Assembly: GCA_022614795.1 (NCBI GenBank)
Contig: JAKEHX010000140.1
Coordinates: 1 to 13,327 of the forward strand
DNA length: 13,327 nt
Direction: 5' to 3'
Origin: Planctomycetaceae bacterium
GTDB taxonomy: Bacteria > Planctomycetota > Planctomycetia > Pirellulales > Pirellulaceae
The position numbers and the translations under genes were made by a program. Positions 1 through 6,309 of the stretch are shown piece by piece (position 1 is the first letter of the stretch; each line of letters begins with the position of its first letter). The notes under the pieces were generated by a model. It was not told the origin of the DNA. It saw only the letters and a program-made list of their open reading frames with translations, and did no database searches.

Positions 1-426
1 GGTTGGCGATTCACGATGGTGCTGGGAATTCTCGGCCACGCCGCCCGATTTGCAGTGTTTGCTCTGCTTCCCAATCCGTTCTGCGCTGTCGCGGTCAACG
101 TGCTGCACGGCATTTGCTACGCGTTCTTCTTCGCCACGCTGTACATCTTCGTGGATGAAGTGTTTCCGAAGGATGCGCGCACAAGCGCCCAGGGCCTCTT
201 CAACTTCCTGATCTTGGGCCTGGGCCCGATTGCTTCGCGCTATGTTTGGCGGACGCTGCTAGACAAGTACACGGTCGAGACCACGGTGGGCGATACCACG
301 ACCAGCGTTGTGCAGTACAACCCGCTGCTGCTCTACCCGGCCGGTGCGGCAGTCGTTGCGGCGGTGCTGCTGTTACTCTTTTTCCACCCGCCGGCCAAGC
401 CCGTGCCGGAATCGGTGGGTCACTGA
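1..426 (+). CDS. MFS transporter, nucleoside:H+ symporter-like, C-terminal part
   Basis: The reading frame is open from base 1 to the TGA at 424-426, so only the last ~141 residues of a membrane transporter are present; the start lies outside the window. Hydrophobic stretches are consistent with the last transmembrane helices of a 12-helix major facilitator protein. The segment with YIFVDEVFPKDARTSAQGLF and a following LGLGP is typical of the nucleoside:H+ symporter branch seen in planctomycetes, where a conserved loop lies between late helices. The final helix is leucine-, valine- and alanine-rich and ends FFHPPAKPVPE. It probably moves a small solute such as a nucleoside across the inner membrane; the substrate is inferred from family resemblance only. 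A related C-terminal fragment follows directly after the stop. Confidence 0.8.
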   Translation, partial: GWRFTMVLGILGHAARFAVFALLPNPFCAVAVNVLHGICYAFFFATLYIFVDEVFPKDARTSAQGLFNFLILGLGPIASRYVWRTLLDKYTVETTVGDTTTSVVQYNPLLLYPAGAAVVAAVLLLLFFHPPAKPVPESVGH

Positions 427-599
427 GACGGGTCGCCTTCGGCCCGCGCATGGGGGCCTATTTCACGACGTCCGCCGGCGACGTCGATTTCTCCCGGATG
501 TTCCTGATTCCCTCGGGAACGGCCCTGGTGGGGGCGATCCTGCTGGCCTTGTTCTTCCATCCGCCCGCCACCGCCGGCCCGACGGACGGCAAGGGCTAA
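427..599 (+). pseudogene. Remnant of the C-terminus of a second MFS transporter
   Basis: After the transporter stop, a different frame (codons starting at positions divisible by 3, ending TAA 597-599) reads FGPRMGAYFTTSAGDVDF and then a hydrophobic helix ending ALFFHPPATAGPTDGKG. This lines up with the end of the preceding gene, where LGLGPIASRYVW leads to a helix ending LLFFHPPAKPVPE. No start codon with a ribosome site, and no upstream helices, belong to this frame. I read it as the tail of a tandem transporter copy whose body was lost, probably by deletion or recombination between copies. Alternatively, it is the original 3' end of a gene whose end was replaced. The call rests on by-eye protein similarity. 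Confidence 0.6.
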
Positions 600-603
600 G
601 TGG

Positions 604-622
604 GGCAGGCTTCCAGCCTGCC
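604..622. repeat. GGCAGGC/GCCTGCC hairpin
   Basis: A perfect 7-bp stem (GGCAGGC at 604-610, GCCTGCC at 616-622) with loop TTCCA lies five bases after the remnant's TAA. No T-run follows, so a classical intrinsic terminator is not supported. As I recall, similar GGCAGGCTTCCAGCC-type sequences are dispersed between genes in planctomycete genomes, so it is probably one copy of a dispersed palindromic repeat. Confidence 0.6.
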
Positions 623-655
623 ATGGAAGCGAAGCCCAGCCTCACCGCATCCTGT

Positions 656-700
656 GGCCCGCAGGGCCAACCTGCGCGGGGCCCAGGGCGCAGCCCTGGG
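656..700. repeat. Left REP-like inverted-repeat arm
   Basis: The arm contains two consecutive palindromes, GGCCCGCAGGGCC (656-668) and CCCAGGGCGCAGCCCTGGG (682-700), either of which could form a hairpin. It pairs with the arm at 960-1012 in reverse complement, with scattered mismatches. Confidence 0.65.
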
Positions 701-844
701 TTGGTGGGCCAATGCCACAATATCTCGACGATCATCCGCCAGCCCCAACGGGGCGCGCTGATGCGGTGGGAAGAATCGTTGCGGTCGCTCCCTCGGCGCG
801 GTTCAATGCGCCGCGATCCATTGCATCCATCCTGAGGCAGCACC

Positions 845-919
845 ATGCCGCAATCCCTCGCCTTCATCCTCGTCCATTGCGTCTTCAGCACCAAACACCG
901 GCAGCCATTTTGGGGCTGA
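845..919 (+). pseudogene. IS200-like REP-associated transposase (RAYT), N-terminal fragment
   Basis: ATG 845 opens a 24-codon frame starting MPQSLAFI and continuing LVHCVFSTKHRQPFWG before TGA 917-919. The V-H-x-V-F-S-T-K-x-R-x-P-F pattern is the conserved first beta-strand region of the IS200/IS605 TnpA and RAYT family (Transposase_17/Y1_Tnp domain). The full domain is about 120-150 residues and carries an HxH motif and a catalytic tyrosine, both absent here. Its position inside a pair of REP-like inverted repeats matches the known arrangement of RAYT genes. It is too short to be active and is almost certainly a remnant. Confidence 0.75.
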
Positions 920-959
920 CGCGTGTTTATCGAGAGTTGACGATTACGGCCCACGCGGT

Positions 960-1012
960 CCCAGGGCTGCGCCGGCTGCGCCCTGGGCTTTCGCAGGTCG
1001 GCCCGATGGGCC
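960..1012. repeat. Right REP-like inverted-repeat arm
   Basis: Contains CCCAGGGCTGCGCC, then GGCTGCGCC and CTGGGC, then CGCAGGT and GGCCCGATGGGCC. Compared with the reverse complement of the left arm, it carries an extra tandem copy of the 9-mer GGCTGCGCC (965-973 and 974-982, same register) and small mismatches. Confidence 0.6.
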
Positions 1013-1106
1013 GGCAGATCGTGAGAGTGCCAATTGCCAGCCGGCGCTTCGCGCAGGTATCATCAGTGCTGGTTGATCCAAAGCCCTCGCCTGCGAGGAT
1101 GCGCTG

Positions 1107-4100
1107 ATGGTTCGTCCGTGGATACTCCTGACGGCGATAGTTCTGGGGCTTGGCTCATCCCAGGTGCGGGCGGAAGAGCGCCCAGCAGAGGGCTCAGTCG
1201 AATTTCTCCGCCACGTCAAGCCGATCCTGGCGCTGCGCTGCTTTCGCTGCCACAGTTCGCTCAAGGAGGAATCGAGCCTGCGCCTCGATAGCGCGGCGGC
1301 GATCATGAAGGGGGGCGATCTGGGAACGATCGTCGTTCCCGGCAAGAGCAGCGAAAGCCGGCTGATTGAAGCGGTCGAGCGCCGTGGCGACCTGAAGATG
1401 CCGCCCGAAGGGGAGCCGCTGACCCCGGCGCAGATCGCGACGCTCAAAGCCTGGATCGACGCGGGTGCCCAGCCCCCCGAGGAAGGAGCCGAAGCGAAAG
1501 TCGCGCACTGGTCGTTCGTCAGGCCGGTGCGGCCCGCAGTTCCCAAGCCGGCCGATCCGGCCTGGTCGGGCAATCCGATCGACGCTTTCGTCGCCGCCAA
1601 ACACGCGGAGCTTGGCCTGACGCCAGTGGGCGAAGCGCCGCCGAATGTGCTCCTGCGCCGCGCCAGTCTCGATCTGACCGGCCTGCCGCCGACGCCGGAG
1701 GAATTGCGTGCCTTCACTCCGTCCCTCCGTCCCTCTGTCTCTCTGTCGGAAGGTCAAGACGGAGCGACGGAGAGACAGAGAGACGGAGGGAAGGACGCCT
1801 ACGAGGCCGTCGTCGATCGCCTCCTCGCTTCGCCCCAGTACGGCCAGCGCTGGGGCCGGCACTGGATGGATGTCTGGCGCTACAGCGACTGGGACGGTTA
1901 CGGCAACGAAATCCGCGAGAGCAAGCCGCACATCTGGCGGTGGCGCGACTGGATCGTCGAGTCGCTCAATGCCGACAAGCCGTACGACCGGATGGTGCAC
2001 GAGATGCTCGCGGCTGACGAGCTGGCGCCGGACGATCCCGAGGCATTGCGGGCGACCGGCTATCTGGTGCGGAGCTGGTACAAGTTCAACCGCAACAAGT
2101 GGATGGACGACGCCGTCGAGCACACGGGCAAGGCGTTTCTGGGCGTGACGTTCAACTGCTGCCGCTGCCACGACCACATGTACGACCCGCTGGCCCAGCA
2201 GGAGTATTACCAGCTGCGGGCCGTGTTTGAGCCCTATGACGTGCGGACCGACCGCGTGCCGGGCGAAGCCAACACCGACAAAAGCGGCCTGGTCCGCGTG
2301 TTCGATGCCAAGGCCGACGCCCAGACGTTCGTCTTCGTCCGCGGCAACGAGAAGGAGCCGCTCAAGGACCAGCCGCTCTCGCCCGCGGTGCCCAAGGTTT
2401 TCGCCTCGGTGCCGTTTGCCGTCGAGCCCGTGACGCTTTTTCCCCAGTCGTATTACCAGGGGCTGGCCGGCTTTGTGCAGGAAGAGTCGCGCGCGGCAGC
2501 CAAGGGAGCCATCGAAAAGGCCAAGGCCGACCTGGAAGCGGCAGCGAAAGGGCTGGCCGCGGCGCGGCAGAAGCAGGCCGACTTTGTGGCCGCCAATCCG
2601 GCCACGCCAGCGCCAGCCGCTGGCGGCGAATCGGTCTTGAGCGACGACTTTGCCAAAGCCAACGATGCCTGTTGGAAGCTCGACGCCGGCCAGTGGGAAT
2701 ACAAGGATGGCCGGCTGGTGCAGAGCGACCCGCGCGACGAGATGTGCGGCATCATCACCCGCGAGCCGCACCCGCAGGACTTCATCGCTTCACTCAAGTA
2801 CAAGCTGACCGGCGGCGACACGTACAAGTCGGTGGGAATCTCGTTCGACGCGGTCGAGAAGAGCGACCTCCAGGCGGTCTATCTCAGCGCCCATTCGCCG
2901 GGCCCGCATTTATGGGTGCGAAAAGCGGGGCAAGAGAGCTATCCAGTGTCGTCGCCCAAGGCCACCGCGGTTGAAGTGGGCCAGCAGTACGATCTGAAAA
3001 TCGCCGTCCGCGGCAAGCTCGCCAATGTCTGGGTCGATGGCAAGCTCGTGCTGGCGTACAAGCTCGCGGCCGACCGTGTTACCAGCGGCAAGCTGATTTT
3101 CTGGACGTACGACGCGACGGCCGAGTTTGTGCGCGTCAGCGTCGAGCGCTTGCCCGATGCGCTGGCCCTCGTCGAATCGGTCGATGCGGCCGCGCCAACC
3201 GCCGACAGTCTCGCGGCTGCGGTTGCCGATGCGGAGAAGAACTCCGCTGCGGCCGAAAAGTCGCTGGCCGCGGCCGAGGCGGCGATCGTTTCTGTCGAGG
3301 CCCGGATCGCTGCCGACGCCGCCAATTACGCGACGCCTCTAGGCGCCAATGCGAAGGAGCTGTCGCAAGCCGCCGCAGCCGTCGAGCGGAAGCACGCGGC
3401 CCTGGCGGCCGAAGTTGCCCTGTTCCAAGCGGAGCAGAAAGCGGCGCAGGCGAAACGGGCCGTCAAGGAAGGGGACGAGAAGACCAAGAAAGCAGCGGCC
3501 GACGCGGACATGGCGGTCATGACGGCGCAGAAAGCGCTTGAAGCGGCTCAAAAGGCGGCGACCGAGCCGAGCGAGGATTACACGCGCCTCACGACCGTTC
3601 ATCCGGCGACGAGCACCGGCCGCCGGCTGGCATTGGCCCGCTGGATCACCTCGCGCGATAACCCGCTGGCCGCCCGCGTGGCGATCAACCACATCTGGCT
3701 GCGGCATTTCGGCTCGCCCCTCGTGCCGTCGGTGTTCGATTTCGGCATGAACGGCAAGCCCCCCACCAACCAGCCGCTGCTCGATTGGCTGGCCGTCGAA
3801 CTGATGGAAAACGGCTGGCAGATGAAGCACATCCATAAGCTGATCGTCACGAGCAAGACATATCGCTTGGCGTCAACGGCCGGTCAAATGACCAATGACC
3901 AAGGACCAATGTCCAACGATCCGGAGAACCTCTACTACTGGCGCGCCAACCCGCGCCGGCTCGAGGCTGAAGCGGTTCGCGACGCCACGCTGTTCGTCGC
4001 CGGCTCGCTCGACCTGGCGCGCGGCGGGCCGGACCTGGATCAGACATCTGGCCTGACCGTACCGCGGCGGAGCATTTATTTCCGGTCGAGCAAAGAGAAG

Positions 4101-4544
4101 AAAATGGAGTTTCTGTCGCTGTTCGACAGCGCCAATCCGGTCGAATGCTACCGCCGCAGCGAGAGCATCGCCCCGCAGCAGGCCCTTGCCATGGCCAACA
4201 GCACATTGACGCTGGCCCAGTCGCGAGTGCTCGCGAAGAAACTCAGCGATTCGCTCGGCGGAGTTGCTAAGTCAGAGGAGGTCGCGGTGGACAAAGCGCC
4301 GCGGCGGTTCATCGCCAGTGCCTTCATCCGTATTCTCAGCCGCGAGCCGAGCCCGGCAGAGCTGGCCGTCTGCCTTGAATTCCTCACCGAACAAACGGCC
4401 AAGCTGGCCGACCCGAAATCACTGACCGCGTTCTCCGCCGGCCCCGCCGCCTCGGTGCCGCCATCGAGCGATCCGGCGCAGCGGGCTCGTGAGAACCTGG
4501 TGCACGTGCTTTTGAATCACAATGATTTCGTCACTGTGCGGTAG
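1107..4544 (+). CDS. PSCyt1-DUF1549/DUF1553 exported protein with internal lectin-like domain and coiled coil
   Basis: An 1145-residue planctomycete-type protein. Residues 1-23 are a Sec signal peptide (hydrophobic core, cleavage near VRAEE). Residues ~30-125 form a cytochrome-c-like PSCyt1 domain with C45-F-R-C48-H49 and a candidate axial ligand M98 in LKMPP. DUF1549 spans ~155-375 and includes a second CxxCH, C351-C-R-C354-H355, followed by DHMYDP. Residues ~508-683 resemble a concanavalin-like/DUF1080-type beta domain (DDF near the start, VWVDGKLV near the end). Alanine- and lysine-rich coiled coil occurs at ~460-495 and ~690-820. DUF1553 occupies ~836-1145 (ARWITSRDNPLAARVAINHIW at its start). 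GAGG at 1095-1098 lies eight bases before the ATG. Two repeat-derived peptides are built in, near residues 204-230 and 926-937. The biochemical role is unknown; possible haem binding is inferred from the CxxCH motifs. It likely acts with the DUF1501 proteins encoded downstream. Confidence 0.9.
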   Translation: MVRPWILLTAIVLGLGSSQVRAEERPAEGSVEFLRHVKPILALRCFRCHSSLKEESSLRLDSAAAIMKGGDLGTIVVPGKSSESRLIEAVERRGDLKMPPEGEPLTPAQIATLKAWIDAGAQPPEEGAEAKVAHWSFVRPVRPAVPKPADPAWSGNPIDAFVAAKHAELGLTPVGEAPPNVLLRRASLDLTGLPPTPEELRAFTPSLRPSVSLSEGQDGATERQRDGGKDAYEAVVDRLLASPQYGQRWGRHWMDVWRYSDWDGYGNEIRESKPHIWRWRDWIVESLNADKPYDRMVHEMLAADELAPDDPEALRATGYLVRSWYKFNRNKWMDDAVEHTGKAFLGVTFNCCRCHDHMYDPLAQQEYYQLRAVFEPYDVRTDRVPGEANTDKSGLVRVFDAKADAQTFVFVRGNEKEPLKDQPLSPAVPKVFASVPFAVEPVTLFPQSYYQGLAGFVQEESRAAAKGAIEKAKADLEAAAKGLAAARQKQADFVAANPATPAPAAGGESVLSDDFAKANDACWKLDAGQWEYKDGRLVQSDPRDEMCGIITREPHPQDFIASLKYKLTGGDTYKSVGISFDAVEKSDLQAVYLSAHSPGPHLWVRKAGQESYPVSSPKATAVEVGQQYDLKIAVRGKLANVWVDGKLVLAYKLAADRVTSGKLIFWTYDATAEFVRVSVERLPDALALVESVDAAAPTADSLAAAVADAEKNSAAAEKSLAAAEAAIVSVEARIAADAANYATPLGANAKELSQAAAAVERKHAALAAEVALFQAEQKAAQAKRAVKEGDEKTKKAAADADMAVMTAQKALEAAQKAATEPSEDYTRLTTVHPATSTGRRLALARWITSRDNPLAARVAINHIWLRHFGSPLVPSVFDFGMNGKPPTNQPLLDWLAVELMENGWQMKHIHKLIVTSKTYRLASTAGQMTNDQGPMSNDPENLYYWRANPRRLEAEAVRDATLFVAGSLDLARGGPDLDQTSGLTVPRRSIYFRSSKEKKMEFLSLFDSANPVECYRRSESIAPQQALAMANSTLTLAQSRVLAKKLSDSLGGVAKSEEVAVDKAPRRFIASAFIRILSREPSPAELAVCLEFLTEQTAKLADPKSLTAFSAGPAASVPPSSDPAQRARENLVHVLLNHNDFVTVR
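1718..1791. repeat. In-frame GTCCCTC/GAGGGAC imperfect inverted repeat inside the DUF1549 gene
   Basis: A pyrimidine-rich arm (1718-1747, built from CCGTCCCT and CTGTCTCT units) is separated by ten bases (1748-1757) from a purine-rich, imperfectly complementary arm (1758-1791, GACGGAG and GACAGAG units). The segment is translated as low-complexity residues ~204-230. It sits where DUF1549 proteins usually run directly from GLPPTPEEL-x-AF to DAYE-x-x-VDRLLASP. It therefore looks like a repeat inserted without breaking the frame. Confidence 0.7.
3882..3916. repeat. In-frame GACCAATG-type repeat inside the DUF1553 region
   Basis: The sequence holds the near-tandem units GACCAATGACCAAGGACCAATG followed by TCCAA; the opposite strand reads TTGGTCCTTGGTCATTGG. 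As I recall, this is a repeat type found dispersed in planctomycete intergenic DNA. Here it is translated as GQMTNDQGPMSN (residues 926-937), between SKTYRLAS and the conserved DPEN-LYYWRANPRRLEAEA block of DUF1553. Confidence 0.6.
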
Positions 4545-4552
4545 CTGATTGA

Positions 4553-4666
4553 GTTAACGCAGAGATGCAATGGTAAAGTGAAGGCAGAATGATGGAGGCA
4601 GAATGATGCAGAACACTCAATCACATGTCTCTGCGAACTCTCCGTCTCTCCGCCTCTGCGTTGAAC
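4553..4666. repeat. AACGCA-type hairpin repeat, copy A (overlaps start of DUF1501 gene 1)
   Basis: The left arm GTTAACGCAGAG (4553-4564) pairs with CTCTGCGTTGAAC (4654-4666) apart from one extra base. The right side as a whole (4629-4666) is a run of CTCTGCG, TCTCCG and CCTCTGCG units, the same kind as in copies B (6131-6291) and C (7797-7917). The right arm lies inside the downstream coding region and encodes residues ~8-20 of the DUF1501 protein. Confidence 0.6.
4582..4608 (+). repeat. 13-bp direct repeat carrying the ribosome site and start of DUF1501 gene 1
   Basis: AGGCAGAATGATG occurs at 4582-4594 and again at 4596-4608, a 14-base period. The junction creates GGAGG at 4594-4598, four bases before ATG 4603 and seven before ATG 4606. 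ATG 4606 is therefore the better-spaced start. Both the Shine-Dalgarno sequence and the start codon are made of repeat sequence. Confidence 0.65.
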
Positions 4667-6108
4667 CAAACCGGCGGGCATTTCTCGCTGACGTCGGCAT
4701 GGGATTCGCCGGATTAGCCATGGGCGCAATGCTCGCGCGGGATGGAGTCGTGCGCGCCGCGGAAGGCGGAACGCCACAGAGGGCGTTCCCTACAGCGGCC
4801 AAAGCCAAGTCCGTCATCTGGATCTTCCTCGTCGGCGGCATGAGCCACGTGGAGTCGCTCGATCCCAAGCCGGAGCTGAACGCCCACGCCGGCAAGACGA
4901 TCGCCGACAGCCCGCACAAGTCCGTGCTCGATTCGCCATATCTCAAGAAGAATGTCCGCGAATTCGTCGAAGGCAACCACAAGGTCCAGCCCACGATCTA
5001 TCCCATGCAGGTCGGGTACCGGCAGCACGGACAGTCGGGCCTGGCGATCAGCGATTGGTTCCCGCATCTGGCCCGCCAGGCCGACGATCTGGCCATCGTC
5101 CGCTCGATGTGGACGACCGACAACGACCACGGAGCACAGCTTCAGTTCCACACCGGGCGGCACGCGATCGAAGGTCCGTTCCCCACCATCGGCTCGTGGG
5201 TGCATTGGGGGCTGGGTTCGCTCAACGACAACCTGCCGTCGTATTGCGTGCTCGGCACTCCGCTGGCCGATTGCTGCGGCGGCGTGCAGGGGCACGGAGC
5301 CAATTACCTCGGTCCCGAACACGCGGGAATTCAGCTTTCGACTGACCCAAGCGCGCCGCTGCCGTTCGCTCAGCCCGACAAAGGGGTCTTCCGCGAAGAG
5401 CAGGCACGGCAGTTCGAGCTGCTGGGCAAACTGAATCAGCTCGCCAGCGTCGAGTATCCCGACGATCCGGCGCTTGCCGCTCGGATCAAATCGTACGAGC
5501 TGGCCTTCCAGATGCAGCGGGCGGTGCCGGAAGCGGTCGATCTGGCCAGCGAATCGGCCGCCACGCACGAGCTTTACGGCCTCGGCCAGAATGAAACGCG
5601 GACGGTCGGCCGGCAGCTCATCGTCGCCCGCCGGCTCGTCGAGCGCGGCGTCCGTTTCGTGCAAGTGTTTCACGGCAGCAACGGCGGTGCGGGGGCCTGG
5701 GATGCCCACAGCGACCTCAAGTCCGGACACACGCGGCTGTCGAAGGAAATCGACCAGCCGATCGCGGCCCTGATCGCCGACCTGAAGCAGCGGGGCCTCT
5801 TGAACGAAACGATCGTCGTCATCGCCACCGAGTTCGGCCGCACGCCCGGCGCGGAGAAGTCCAACGGCCGCGACCATCATCCCTATGGCTTCTCGGTGGC
5901 CCTGGCCGGCGGCGGAATCCGCGGGGGCATCGCCCACGGCACGACGGACGAGCTGGGCTTCCATGCCGCCGAGCACCGGCACTACGTCACCGACATCCAC
6001 GCCACCGTGCTGCACCTGTTGGGCCTCGACCACCGGCGGATGGAAATCCCCGGCCGCAAGCGCCTGGAGCTCGACTTCGGCGAACCGATCCGCGAAATCC
6101 TGGCGTGA
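4606..6108 (+). CDS. DUF1501 family protein, Tat-exported (paralogue 1)
   Basis: A 500-residue member of DUF1501, which has a sulfatase/alkaline-phosphatase-like fold by family knowledge and no established reaction. A twin-arginine leader is visible: N22-R23-R24-A-F-L, then a small-residue hydrophobic stretch (GMGFAGLAMGAM) ending near VVRAAE. The body shows typical blocks: SVIWIFLVGGMSHVESLDPK (69-88), FHGSNGGAGAWDAH (355-368), ATEFGRTPG (407-415) and DHHPYGFSVALAGGG (423-437). Start 4606 was chosen over 4603 for its spacing to GGAGG 4594-4598. The ~20 residues before the Tat motif are encoded by a hairpin-repeat arm and have no counterpart in paralogue 2. Residues 55-63 (GTPQRAFPT) come from a palindromic insert. 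It lies 61 bases after the DUF1549/1553 gene and probably works with it in the envelope. Confidence 0.9.
   Translation: MQNTQSHVSANSPSLRLCVEPNRRAFLADVGMGFAGLAMGAMLARDGVVRAAEGGTPQRAFPTAAKAKSVIWIFLVGGMSHVESLDPKPELNAHAGKTIADSPHKSVLDSPYLKKNVREFVEGNHKVQPTIYPMQVGYRQHGQSGLAISDWFPHLARQADDLAIVRSMWTTDNDHGAQLQFHTGRHAIEGPFPTIGSWVHWGLGSLNDNLPSYCVLGTPLADCCGGVQGHGANYLGPEHAGIQLSTDPSAPLPFAQPDKGVFREEQARQFELLGKLNQLASVEYPDDPALAARIKSYELAFQMQRAVPEAVDLASESAATHELYGLGQNETRTVGRQLIVARRLVERGVRFVQVFHGSNGGAGAWDAHSDLKSGHTRLSKEIDQPIAALIADLKQRGLLNETIVVIATEFGRTPGAEKSNGRDHHPYGFSVALAGGGIRGGIAHGTTDELGFHAAEHRHYVTDIHATVLHLLGLDHRRMEIPGRKRLELDFGEPIREILA
4768..4794. repeat. 27-bp GGAACGCC hairpin insert in DUF1501 gene 1
   Basis: GGAACGCC (4768-4775) and GGCGTTCC (4782-4789) form a perfect 8-bp stem with loop ACAGAG, followed by CTACA. 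The unit is exactly nine codons (GTPQRAFPT) and lies just after the Tat leader. The same unit occurs at the matching site of the second DUF1501 gene. Confidence 0.75.
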
Positions 6109-6130
6109 TCTGCGGTGTTGCGTCTGTGGA

Positions 6131-6291
6131 TTTCAACGCAAAGGTGCAAAGGCGCGGAGTCGCAAAGAGAAACAGACAAAACTTAGGGAGTTAAACTTCG
6201 GCGAAAAGTATGTCAAAGACGGAGTGCATCGAGTCGCCAATGCCCTTTGATCCTCTTTGCGACTCAGCGTCTTCGCGCCTTTGCGCTAAAA
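6131..6291. repeat. AACGCAAAGG-type hairpin repeat, copy B (between the DUF1501 genes)
   Basis: The left arm (6131-6173) carries AACGCAAAGG, AAAGGCGCGGAG and TCGCAAAGAG units; the right arm (6251-6291) carries the complementary series. GAGTCGCAAAGAG (6157-6169) pairs perfectly with CTCTTTGCGACTC (6253-6265). The outer parts pair through GCAAAGGCGCG/CGCGCCTTTGC. The loop of about 83 bases contains nothing recognisable. The right arm ends just before the ribosome site of the second DUF1501 gene. Confidence 0.75.
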
Positions 6292-6309
6292 AGCTGGAGG
6301 TCGAAAAAC

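Larger units (their letters stand above)
656..1012 (+). mobile_element. Decayed REP/RAYT-type element with imperfect inverted repeats
   Basis: The left arm (656-700) contains GGCCCGCAGGGCC and CCCAGGGCGCAGCCCTGGG. The right arm (960-1012) is its imperfect reverse complement, in the same order: CCCAGGGCTGCGCC, a CTGGGC/CGCAGGT segment, and GGCCCGATGGGCC. Between them is the start of an IS200-like REP-associated tyrosine transposase (RAYT) at 845-919. Its catalytic part is missing, since only about 40 bases separate the fragment from the right arm. The total of about 357 bp suggests an internally deleted, non-autonomous derivative. A further hairpin, GCCCC/GGGGC with loop AAC, sits at 742-754. 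The element fills most of the 507-bp gap between the transporter remnant and the DUF1549 gene; 1013-1106 shows nothing else recognisable. Confidence 0.6.

Noticed and set aside
604..622. GGCAGGC hairpin as a transcription terminator
   Set aside because: No U-tract follows the stem, and the sequence fits a dispersed repeat better.
463..954. Minus-strand 163-codon open frame over the transporter remnant and RAYT element
   Set aside because: It runs through several repeats and has no recognisable protein features.
1194..2771. Long minus-strand open frame opposite the DUF1549/1553 gene (525 codons)
   Set aside because: It is arginine- and leucine-rich with no domain, and it lies wholly opposite a gene with clear signal peptide and family motifs; high GC explains the open antisense frame.
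4714..6033. Long minus-strand open frame opposite DUF1501 gene 1
   Set aside because: It overlaps a well-supported gene throughout, and a similar antisense frame lies opposite paralogue 2, so it follows from the codon use of the sense genes.
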